Source of the DNA: Liolophura sinensis
Lineage: Eukaryota > Mollusca > Polyplacophora > Chitonida > Chitonidae
DNA: 64,000 nucleotides
NCBI RefSeq assembly: GCF_032854445.1
Contig: NC_088295.1
Coordinates: forward strand, 24,167,385-24,231,384
Direction of reading: 5' to 3'
Shown: piece by piece, positions 12,843-25,000 of the stretch
Layout of the letters: the number at the start of each line of letters is the position of its first letter
Position numbering within the stretch: the first letter of the stretch is position 1
Position numbers and translations under genes: made by a program
The notes under the pieces: generated by a model
What the model saw: the letters and a program-made list of their open reading frames with translations, nothing else
Database searches by the model: none
What the model was told of the DNA's origin: nothing

Positions 12843-15800
12843 AGCAACCTGTAAAGGGAAATGTTGTGTTTTCTAGGTGGCATGAGTCATAAGATGGATG
12901 GTTGAAGACCCTTTAGTGTATGGATAACTTTTTCTAGTCCACAAAATTGTCTGAGTGATTCTATTATTACAACATGCTTATTTGAAAATATGTTGAGGAA
13001 ACAGCTTTGAACAAGGATAAGGTCAAGTAAAATTCATTTTCTGTTTCTCAGGCACTTTTTCTCATGCTGAAATGATATCCTTAAAGACATCTTCTTAAGC
13101 AAAGCTGTTTATGATTAATAAAATGTGAAATACTTTTTTATTTCACTTTTGCTCTGATGGCAATGGTTACTGAAGGAATTTATCTGCCAAAAACATCTAC
13201 AATTTCACCTACTGTAGGAGACGGACAGAACACAATTCTCCTGAAACCCGGCAGTAAATCAAGACACAAGCTCATTTGTGACCAGGAAGGACTTACCATG
13301 TATCTGGTCATCTTAAAACTTTCTTAGTGTAAAAGATGCCAAAACTGTTCAGTGTCGATCCTGATAAGGGTATGCTAACAACAGCAGCACGCTAAACAGG
13401 GAAAGTGTCTTGAACACCTCTTCAAGTAGCCTAGTATGTCCTGGCTATCAATGGGGCAAGCCAGGGGCCGCAGCATATGTCCCTTCCGGATATGTCTTAC
13501 TTTCGAAACTTTATTTTTGCAGTACATCCAGGTCATGTTCAAATCTCTGCAGGCTGAGTGAAGCTTCACGTAGATTGCAAGCTAATATTGTCCTTAGCCA
13601 CACGAATGTGGCTCAACTGATCTAATGATGCACTCACGTGCTTAGCAGACAGCGCCATACTAGTATCACACAAGATGTTCAACAGATGACTATCGGCAGC
13701 AGAACATTAAGTTTTAACAATGTTATTTTGTCCTAATCTGCATAAACTGGTTTCTGACACAAGACGTAAAGCCAACACGCGTGGTCCCTACTCCAATATG
13801 TATGACAAAATTAAACTATTTCAGCGCACAAGTTGCCTCAGCTTCGATGGGGTTGGTCACCATTTTTCGCTGCCGTACTCGCCATCATGTGACCTGGGGA
13901 TTCCCGCTGTCAGCTATAAATACATGTAGCTTGGGTGTCACACGGATGCATATTCATGTCACCACAACTGCAAAGGCTATCAAATAAATTACTTAGAATA
14001 TCCCTTAGTTCTTTTGATTTATTGAGTCATTGCAAACAACCTCTTTCCAAATATCACCTTGCGGTGACAAAATGACAGCCGCAATTAACACAGTTTACAC
14101 TCGACATCTGGCTCATCTGACGCTTCTCTGGTACTGTGTGTGACCCTTGGCCAATGGTCAGGGAAGCCCAGTAAAAACCACATCATGCAAAAACTGGGGT
14201 TTCATGATGTCACATGACATAAAATTGATTATTGCGTGAAATTTAGTCCAAACTTGGCGGAAGTATCCCGAAGCAAAGACGTTTCTTCAAAACATCAAGG
14301 ATTAACTCTACCGAGCCGCTGATCAGAATATAAAAGTGAAGCTACAGCTGTATGCAGACGTGATTTATCTGTTCATCAATGCATAAATCTACAAGGTCAG
14401 GATTTAAGGCTCCTGTTAAGGTAGCGCATTGCATCTCGGATCATTGCAGGAGTGTGTGAAGCTGACTTAGCAGCTCAGTACGATAGTACACTGTTAAATC
14501 TGCTGTTGGCCTCACTTGTGGAGCTAATATTGTCCTAAGACAAAATGAAACTTAAACATCACCTTCAGAGTTCAATATCATCAAAACAACAACTCCAACT
14601 CAGCTGCCTCCAAATATAAATATTTGATAAATCAACCTGACTCTCTTTGGACCATGTCCTAGATCCGGTTGTACTACTGCTTCAAGGCTTTTGTGGAGCT
14701 GTGTTATGTTCATGGGGCAATGCCATTATACCATGCTAGCTGATGCACATATCCCTATGAGGTGGGCAAAAGGGCCCTTGACAAAGATGATGCTTGTCAT
14801 GGTGCTAACTCTGGCTGGATCTCTCCCCCACTGGAGGCAGACATATAGTAAATTACGGCACCAGATCATGTCAAACATACAGCCATTCAAAACGTCACGT
14901 CCTAACGGCTCTTGGTTCACAGATTCCGATATGGCAATCTATGTAATATTTGCCCTAATTACACTGAAGACCCTTATTCTATATGTTTGGTTACATCTGA
15001 AGAAGACCTGCTGAAACGTGTAAAACGCTCCTAGTGATTGGTGTTAACCATCCTCATGTTTCCTCAATGGGAGACACCTAGTACCACCCCAAGTGATTGT
15101 GTGAAAGACCACCACCACCATACAGGGTGAGAAACAGAAAACCATTTTTTCACAGCCTAATATTTTGATTTTTGAAATCAAAAAGTTGCCTAGTCCAGGT
15201 GAAAACTGCATTCAAAGTTATTCATTAAAAGTTTTTAATGACAGGCCATGGGTATTCTATTATTCTGATGTTCTGTTCTGATGTTCTATTATTCTGATGT
15301 AAAATGAAACATCAATGACCTTTACAATTTTCATAACATACACTTACCCTATTTCCCACAAAGCATCAAGTGATACTGTCTGTTACGAACAAATTTCTAA
15401 TTACTCTTGCTCTTCTCACACTGTTCAGGTTTTCAATAATGCATAGAGAGGATCTGCATGTCACTGACGTGAAAAGTTTGTGTAAACATGTCTTTCCATC
15501 ACGAAAGATGCAATATATAGTATGTCATATTTATACATGTTCAAAAGATAGCACTGTGACTGCTAAATATCATAAAACAACAGCTATGCATACTTCCAAA
15601 TTGTAACCATATTTTCCCCAAAAAAGCAACAAAACAATTTCCAAATTTTATACAGAAATGATATGTATGAATATGTTTTGACTGTCGACAAAATGTAAAT
15701 ATCAAACTATCTTGGAGTCGAAATAGAGAGAATGTTAATGAGGATAATGTTACAGACAGTGACCCACATTCTACAAAAGAACACCATGTTCCTATTTTAT

Positions 15801-18400
15801 TTGATATGCTCTACATCTTAATACAGCATTATGTTGTGCATCCTAACATGTCATAATAATAATTTTGTGCTGACGACAAGTTAAGGGGAGGCTATTATGC
15901 TAAAGAGTTTTTCCATGGTTTGTTGTCTCCCCTTCCGGGAACGTGTAACAACAGGTGCAGATATTTAGTATTATACATAGTAAGTTCCACACAGAGAAAA
16001 AATGAAACTTGCATTTCAAAAACAACAACGCAACTGTTACCCAGGGGGGTAACCAGAAATGTGAAAGAGGGTATCCATACATCCCTTTGTGAGGCCATTT
16101 AGATATAGCAGGGCGTCCAGATTTCATTCTCTTCTATATCTCACATGTTAAGAATGCTGAAAACCGGGTGTCCACATGGCACCAATTTTGTAATTCACAC
16201 CTCCACTTGGATAAAAAATATGTCACAAAAAATGAACAACATAAAAGAGGTGCAGCAAATCCATGTCAACAGAAATTAAAACAAAATTATACTCACACAA
16301 AAACCAATGTCCAAAATCAACTGATTACCCAAATCTGTCAAACCTTGAAAAAATGAACAAAAAAAACAAACAAAAAATTGTAAATATAAATACATGTAAG
16401 ATAAATATGTTGAGACACAATATATATATATATATACACTCCATATACTTTGTGCACTGCTGTGCATAGCAAAGTGTATGTTGATTCTTACAGTGAAAAA
16501 AAAATTAATAAATTAAAATTGTCTTAAAAGTATCACTATTTCACAAGCACGTGTACACATACAACTCACTCACCAATCATGTTAAGAAAAGCAAGGTAAG
16601 TTTCAATTATCAATCTAGGTTAAAGTGCACATTCTAACATTTCTTAAAAATCCTGTTTACTAAGTAACATTTTCCCAATTAATATGTAAAATGTACAGTT
16701 TGTTGTGTCTGCATGTAGAATTCCTCTCCAGCCTTTATCCAAATCATCAGCTAACAGGAAAAATCTATGAAAGTTATAATATTAACAAGGTACTCCCTCT
16801 GACACCTTTCACAGGAAAGCGTCAGCATCAAATTGGTTTTATTAAACAGCTACTATATGTATGTTTCCTGAATGGACGACGACATGTTTTGATTGACAAT
16901 CACAAAGGCATTTGATCAAACTGCTATGATGATTAAATCACAGAAAATAAGAAACACAACTGCACGAAACACTGTACATTAATAGAAATTCTTGTTTTGT
17001 TCTTCAAAATCCATGCATAGTCATGAGTTGTGATGTTACAACACTGGAGTGACCTCCATTTAGTTGACATCATCACATTGTCATGACACAACTAGTTGAA
17101 TCTGTTTCAAATATTCAAAATGCATAAGGTACTGTAACAAGAGTTATAAATTTCTCTAAAAACAACAACTGAAGACTAATCAAGAGCAAAGATTGCACTA
17201 TCAAGATGCATAGTTGCTGTTGTGTACATAATCCAAAAAGCTCTTGTTCATTTACCATCCAAATCTTATCAAAGAATATTTTTAGGTGTTAAATTTATAC
17301 AGACACAGACAAAGTAAAAAAATAAAGTTGGCTGGGGATTTACCATATGAAACTCCAGCTCACTTTTGAAATTGAACTTGATATTAAGAAAAGGTGATGA
17401 AAAGTGCCTAAACATTCAGACATTTAATACTGCCAAGGGACATCTATAATTCTCAAAAAAGTTTATTTACTTATTTGTTTCATTGGTGTTTTACAGAACA
17501 AAAAAAACAAATTTATACAAAATGTTATGAAGTTATATATTATGAAAATATAAACCCTTACACAAAATAATATACATAACATATCAGCATACCAGATGAC
17601 TGGCAGTGTAGGGTAGCTATTTATTTATAAGCCTCAGATTGTCTTACATGTACTTTAATAAGAGTACTTTTATCAAATGACAGAAAATACTTAAAATTCA
17701 TATGCTGTTGACATGTATCCAGTCACCTGAGTTTCATATTTTTCCCAAAACTAATGGCATTATCCAAGTATACACATAAAGTATATATCAGCCACACAGA
17801 ATCAAAGTTCCTTCACGTGATGGGGGCCTGGGTGGGGGGTATGGCATTTGAACCTTTGGTGTCAAAGATTAATCAGGTTTCAAATTAAGGAAGCATTAAA
17901 TCATACATGTCGTGTATCTGCATGAACATGACCATGTTGCAATGGGATAATAAGTTGTCTGCTTTTCTTGTAAGATACATGTACATGTTACATTTTCAAA
18001 CCCTACTGAACAAAGACAACTTAACTGTAAAACTGTAAATGTAAAACTTAACTGTCAGACCTACATGCATACATGACACAGTGTTGGAGCCATCGTGGAA
18101 AAACGGGAAAGTGGAAGCAATCAGGTCATGTGACCTCGTCCTAAACTTTTAGTGTTTAGTACGTGTTGCTCGTCTTTTCTTAACAATATAAAATCAGAGC
18201 TGAAACACTTCTATACCTACGTGCGAGAAGTTGCCAAACTTTGAAATACATAGGTCTGTATGAATTATATCGCGCGTAAAAATGCAAATGAAAGCAAAAA
18301 TCTAACGGTCAAGAATTCATTACGAGTCCCACTCCTAGTGCCCAACCCACACTAACTCAGGGCCACGCGATGGGACATGGTCAGAACATACAATATGGCC
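12843..18400. other. Non-coding stretch, no gene supported
   Basis: No exon or RNA gene could be supported on either strand. Local features are short repeats of 'ttctattattctgatgt' near 15255-15300, a (TA)n run near 16421-16436, and small AT-rich low-complexity patches. The short open frames (for example around 14691-15014) have no recognisable domain and no matching neighbour exon. Confidence 0.55.
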
Positions 18401-19051
18401 TTCGCCCCCTCAAGCAATAATAGATCAGTGCATAAATAGGCAACCTTTGGCTTTAAACTGTCCACATGTCTAAGCCTTCCTCAGATACAGACCTGAAACA
18501 GAATGCGGAAATCAAGTCGATTTTGACATCGAGCAACTGCCTGTAAATAGAGCAGCCATGGCAAGTCCCCGGATGTACATCTAGCAGTGCGTTGACGTCA
18601 TTTGGCGCAAGTTTCCTGAAATCTCCACGTTCAGCGATCTTTCGTGTAATCCTAGTTTTATACATACATGTACTGAAAGAAAACGAATGATGGAAGAAGA
18701 AGGCTCGGGTTACCTTCCATCTGGGGATTTCACAATATTTATTGTTTTCTGAGTGGATATTTATCTACCTATTGCTGTAAATCATGTCTGGTACGCTTTA
18801 AGAGCATGATACCGCAAAATACCAGCAGGTTTGCCTTGTGCTTCTTGCTTTATGCGTCAGTACAGAGATCGTGGTGTAAGAAATGTATGTCATGTATCTG
18901 TCAATAGGTGGCGTCTAGTCAACTGCGTGGATTCACTTCCGCCTGCCAGACCTCCAGACGAGACAAGTGTGATCTACATGCAATAGACGAGAAAGATGCA
19001 CTTGTCAGGGGATTCCGGAGTATTTTGACAAAACTCGCTGTTGTGCAGAAC
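18400..19051 (+). promoter_or_regulatory. Probable promoter and 5'UTR region of PDPK1
   Basis: This stretch lies directly upstream of the PDPK1 start codon. It is richer in CpG than the flanking DNA and contains a full palindromic CRE-type site, 'tgacgtca', at 18593-18600. The part just before 19052 has no in-frame ATG back to a stop at 18905-18907, so it is probably 5'UTR. Two very short upstream ORFs start within it. No TATA box stands out. The assignment rests on position and composition, not on a mapped transcription start. Confidence 0.4.
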
Positions 19052-22000
19052 ATGGTAAGATGTTACACGCTGCTAATGCTTTCACGCTGCTTCAACCGTA
19101 AGCACTGTACAATATTTCAGGAATATTTAGGCCGACAGGCCCCCCTCCCGTCCTCTACATTTGTAGGCTTCAGCTCAGTTCGATTCCCTACCTCTTTTTA
19201 ATTTCATCACTTGATCCCATGGCATTTGACCCTGATTCTTTACATCCTATATACGAATGCACACATACAATCACGTGAGGGTTTAATTTCGTTTATAAAA
19301 TTTCTTCAACATTTTCCTTTTCAAATCACTGAAATTGAATTTTAAGCCTGAAACACAAAAATGATCATAAATGTACATGAATGCAAAGATAGACACCAGA
19401 TCGAATGTAAGCCTTTATTTTGGTTTTAGTACAGAGTGAATCTAAAACTGCCTGTAATAAGAGCATATTATGTTGAGCCCATATGCCAGACCCGAAGCCT
19501 CCTGTGAAAGTCATTGTGGAAGTTTGTCCATTCATGTTATTATATATTAATTACTGTTTCTTTTAAATGTAGATCAGCTACAAACAGAATTTTTCATTTA
19601 TTCTTTACTGAAGCAAATATTATTTAAAATTTCTGCAAAAGTCCAGCTTTTTATTTAAATGTTAGTACCTTTCTGAGATCAGTTCGTTTGGAATAAAAGT
19701 GACGGGCATGATTTCCATACTTCAGCTGGAGAAGAACTTTTTCTCTCTGGGAAGTATGCTCCGATAGAAACCTCAAATTCAGAGTATATTTTGCTGAAAT
19801 TTTCATCTACCTTAGTTAACCATGACCTGGCCTATATGTACCAGTATGGCTTGATGTCATATTACTAGTCATGCTAGAATAGCATTTTATCTTCTTGTAG
19901 ATTCCACTGCATGATCTGTGTTGACAGATCAGTTATTAAGTTGTCAGATTTCTTTCTACTGTCTTCTGTTTGTCATTATTAACAAATGTTCACTCTGATT
20001 TTATTTTTTTCTTGGCTACAGTCTGTGCTAAAGGGAGTTAACTCTCCCTCAATACAGACACCCCCATCTCCTACTACCAAAGACATGGCTGTCTCTGGCG
20101 AACCAGACAAACTTGTGAGGAAAAGCTCAACCAAAAGGACACCCAATGACTTTATTTTTGGCAAAGTTATTGGTGAAGGATCATATTCCACGGTAAACAA
20201 TTGTAGTGTATACATCATGGTGGCCACAAGTTGTTGGTATTGTACCACACTCATAGGAGGATTAGCAGGCAACTCATGAATACCAATTTTGGAATGTATA
20301 ATTATACATGACAGTTTCAGTGTAGGTCGGGGCCTCCATTGCCAACATGTTGAGGGGGTTAGCACACCAATGCGGTGCAATGACCCAGGTGCATCCCACC
20401 AATGCAGTCGCTGCGAGTTCAAGTCCAGCTCAAGCCGGCTTCCTCTCCGGTCGTACGTGCAAAAGTTTGCCAGCAGTCTGCAGATGGTCGGCCGGATTTC
20501 CTCGTACCATAATGCTGACTGCTGTCGTATTAGTGAAATATGCTTGAGTACTGCGTAAAATACCATTGAAATAAATAAATAAAATCAAAGCAGGTCCGAA
20601 GATCATTATCAAGTGAAAATCAGGTCTACATCAAATTTTCCTCTGGATTATTCATTGTATTACAAGTCCACCAAATTTACATTACATTGATAAAACTTAT
20701 GGCAAATCCTGTTCAGTTAGTTTCAACCTTGTCTTTCCCTTGTATTGATATTTAAAGCTCTTATGTCATTAAAAAAAGGGATACAGTTTTAGTTACACAA
20801 CATTGTTAAAAGAGGCTGTAAATCAACAGTGGCCTCAAAATTTATGTTAAAATGGTGTGCAGTAGGTCTATTTTACAAGTGATAATGCAAACTCATTTTT
20901 GTTTCCTTTTTCTTCAGGTGTATTTGTCGAAAGAGCTCAGCACTGGAAAGGAATTTGCTAGTAAGTGATTCCAGGATTTTTTTCACCAACCAAACTGCAA
21001 TCTCATTTGTTTATTAGTAAGTAAGACCTGAAATGCCCCACATGTCCCACTGTCTAAATGAATGCAGTAATGAAGTTGAAATAGTTGCCCAAATTTCTCA
21101 GGTCAGATTGAGATATCTAAGTAAACTGAATGAACCAATCCTTGAGTTAATTTAAAAGCAAATGTACTTGCAGTAAATTTAAATGCAGTTTTAATCTACT
21201 GAGACACAATTAAAAAAGCAACTATTTTCTTTTCCAGTCAAGGTTTTAGAAAAGCGGCATATTATTCGAGAGAGAAAACAGCAATATGTGATGAGAGAAA
21301 GAGATGTCTTTAACAAAATTGGTGCTCATCCATTCTTCATTCAGATGTATTATACCTTCCAAGATCCAGACAGACTTTGTATCCTTGCTAACAAGATGAC
21401 GTTACCAATTTTGATTCACTTACTTCTGTTATTAAATTCTTAGAATGAAAGATAATATTTACATGATATATGAAAGTCACAAGAAAGAACTTCAACCACT
21501 GTCCAGTTAGTCATTATTTTCTCCAGCGAAAAAGCATTTGACACATTGGATTCTATGGTGGTCGTTTCCGACCATATTATGACCGTTAACATCACATCTG
21601 GTGTTTGTTAATATACATTGACAGACTGCTGGATTTTTACGTTCAAAGTGCATATGTATACAAGTTACAAATGCATAAAAGCATTTTACATGGTTGCAGA
21701 AATTCAGACAGAAAAAATGAAAAAAAAAAAATGATTTTCCTGGACAGTGTTACCTTGTCTTTCACCTGATATACAATGCACTGTAGGATTTTTTGCTTTT
21801 AGTTCGAGTTAAGTTGCATCTTTTTGTAAAGTTGTGTGATGAAGGGGATTTAAATTTAAAGTAGATCCCCAGTGCTGGGCCTTTTAAACTGCAGATAATT
21901 GATTTGATGTCTTCTGAATCGATTCTGATCGTGTAAATGGAAAGAAAACGGAATAAAAACTGCAGAATATGGTGATCAAAGGTCGGGAAGTCTACTTCAG

Positions 22001-25000
22001 TACGATCGAACCACCGTTGAGGTTGTGATGTCTCAGTGGTACAGGCATCTGAGGCTTCTCTATGCGTACAACACAGACAACAGAAAATACGGACCAGATG
22101 TCACCGAAAACACTTCTTGATTACGGGGGACTCGATCATAGTCGTATGGGATTTGCTAATTCATCCATACCTTCTAAAAGATAAGGCAGAAGCACAAGCC
22201 TTGTAATATACCCTCAAAATAGCCAAAAGAAAAAGATGATATGTCCGGATTTTCATTCCTGGAATGCAGAAGTTGTTTAGCAACTTGTTTGTTTGAAACG
22301 GAAGGCTGTGACACAAACTCTAGGGAGCCACTAGTCTTTGCCCTACAACGGCCACAGGGCTACAGGTCAGCGCTCTGACTCAGTTCACACCTTTTCGGTG
22401 ATACTTTTTTAAAAGATGAAAGATTAGCTTTCACAGATGTTGAGTGACGGACTGTCCTCATCACTTCAACTCACGATCTGTTCGCCTGACTGCATGAATC
22501 CTTGTGTGGCAGCCAGATCGCTTGACTTGGTTGTGAAAATGTATGGTTTGTGGACTGCGAAATTGTGCAAAATTTTTCAGAGGTACAATCATAATTCTAT
22601 GGCTGTCCAGTTTGGGTCAGACGGGAGCACATTTGCATCATCTATGGTGGCCTGTATCACTCGCTAGCTGTTCATCCTTTTCTAATACTCCTATAGCTTA
22701 TTTATTGTTAAACTGTTTTACTTATATGGAAAAGCACACAGTGCGTAGGTTTAATGCTTGGATTTGGCAGTGCATTGTAGGGCTTTTCAATACATAATTC
22801 TGACAGGTCTTAGTGGCGTGACATCAGCCTGCTAGGGCTCAGCGGTCAACAAGATAAGCAGAGAGTCCAACTTTAATGGGCTGTTTGAACAGGATTAATT
22901 AACATACTATTTTTTTAAGAACTAACCTAGCATAATTATTGTGTCCAGGGAACATTTAGTGTGAAAATAAGGATGTTGGGGATGTTCTTTAAGAACTTCA
23001 ATTTGCACCCCTGAATTGTCTTCTGAAAACAACAGCCAAAGCATTATGAAAAATTAACTTTTCAATGCGTGAAACTAAAGAAAATGGTACCTCGTGTAGA
23101 GTCATGCAGTTCACTGGTTGTATGTTGACAATAAAACTTATTTTCTAAGCAACAAAATGCTGGAAAAAAATTACATCGGATGTTGTGAGTTGTAGAAATG
23201 GTGATAGATCGTTGATAAATCCCACGTTCTTGTAGCGCAGGTTGCTGTATTTTATAAGGGGTTTCAGTTGTAGTTTAAGTTTCATAAAAACGGTTAAAAA
23301 TGAACAACAATTGAATGTAAACTAGACGTGTACGTATATATCCTGGGATTAGTGAATCAGTTTATGATAAGAGATGGCACAAGATTATAAATGTACTTAC
23401 ATGTTTATCCTTCTCCAGACAAAGTGAATCCAAATTTGTTGTGTCATTCATCTGTCCATAAAAGACTGGCAGTAATGTCACAAAATTATTTAAGTAGCTC
23501 TTCAGTTTTTTTGCAAAGGTGATTTATGAAAATCTCCAACTTTATCATCAAAATCAGTTTTTGATTTTGAGTTAAAATTGAGTTCAAAACTTCTTAACAT
23601 GTGTCTAGACTTTGTGCTGACGTATGCCAGACGGGGAGAGTTATTGGATTACCTGCACAAGTTGTCGTCCTTTGATGAGAACTGTACACGGTTTTACTCT
23701 GCAGAGCTGGTGGTGGCTATAGAGTACCTCCACAGTCTGGGTATTATACACAGGTACTTCTGTTTTCTGTCATCATGTGAAGCAGGATGTACATGTCGCT
23801 CACTGATAAGGTGCGCACCTCCAGACCATTGGGTCCAGGAGTTGCCGGTTCAATTCTAGCTTATGCACAGGAAATTTTCCTTGCTCTTTGTCCACAGTAA
23901 ACAGGTAGTGGAGCACATGGGGCCATTTCCATAGTATTGCATTCATTGAAAACCATTTGTCTTCCACCTCTGTGGCACGCATGGTTTCCTCAACTTTTAA
24001 AACTGACAGCTATGATATAAGCGAAAAATTTCTCAGTGTGACACTAAAATATAATCACATATATAAAAAAGTAAACTTGCCATCTTTCATTTCAAATTAT
24101 GAATAATTAAGGAATAGATATTTAATTGCATCCAAATTGATCTGACATTTATATATGCACTCTGTATCATTGACTAACAAGTGGTCTTCAGAAAAAGTTA
24201 GACTGCACAAACAATGCTCAGTTTGAATATGTCATGTGTTACACACCCTGAATAGCAAGAGCCTTAACCATGAGCTGCGCTCAAAAAAATGGCAGCATAT
24301 TCCATTTGTACTATTAAAATAGAGTGTTAAGACTCAAAAAAATGGCAGCATTTTTCCATTTGTACTATCAAAATAGAGTGTTAAGACTCAAAAAATGACA
24401 GCATTTTTCCATTTGTATTATTAAAATAGAGTGTTAAGACGAAGTGTGTACTTCAATTACCGTTTCTCAATTTAGAGGAGAGCATTCTCTTACATTTGAT
24501 CTTTTGTTGGAATTGTTGGAAAGAAAGCACATTTTATTATTTGTTTTTCAGAGATCTGAAACCAGAAAACATTCTCTTAAATGATGAAATGCACATTCAA
24601 ATAACAGACTTTGGATCAGCAAAGATGATCAAGACAGACGTGGATAATACAGGTTATTGTTAAACTAACATTGTACATTTACAAATTAACTTTAAAGGTA
24701 TCAAATTATATGACGTATTTCAAATGTGTAGCTTCTGCTGTTTACCATGGGACGTGTGCAGCAAGGTCAAAATTGATTTGGAAAAAAAGTTTATTTTATC
24801 CACTTTCAGTTCCATTTAAGCTTACTTGTAATGTTCACCTTAATTTTTTTTTGGAACCTAGTAATTTGAATATGCTTTTGATTATGTATATTATAAACCA
24901 TTTGAAACAGTTATGATAAGTGGTCTGGTTTCCAGATAAACCTGAAACTGGGAGAAAGAAGTCATTTGTTGGAACAGCTCAATATGTGTCACCTGAAATC

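Noticed and set aside
11246-12883. 545-codon minus-strand open frame and several 90-350 codon frames on both strands
   Set aside because: They lie in the 45-bp minisatellite; the unit length is divisible by three, so frames stay open without selection. No start context, domain or splice partner supports a protein.
14691-15014. 107-codon plus-strand frame with hydrophobic stretches
   Set aside because: No family recognised, no splice context, and an overlapping frame on the other strand of similar length; likely chance or an old repeat.
18453-18665. 70-codon minus-strand frame in the PDPK1 upstream region
   Set aside because: Composition is somewhat protein-like, but there is no recognisable domain and no partner exon; kept only as a possible divergent transcript.
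19979-20566. 195-codon minus-strand frame
   Set aside because: Covers the PDPK1 exon at 20022-20192 in antisense plus an antisense SINE-A; its residues match the reversed repeat, not a known protein.
23790-23870. Weak tRNA-like segment with 'gccggttcaattct' just after a PDPK1 exon
   Set aside because: Only a B-box-like word is visible and no SINE body follows that matches the other copies; too little to annotate.
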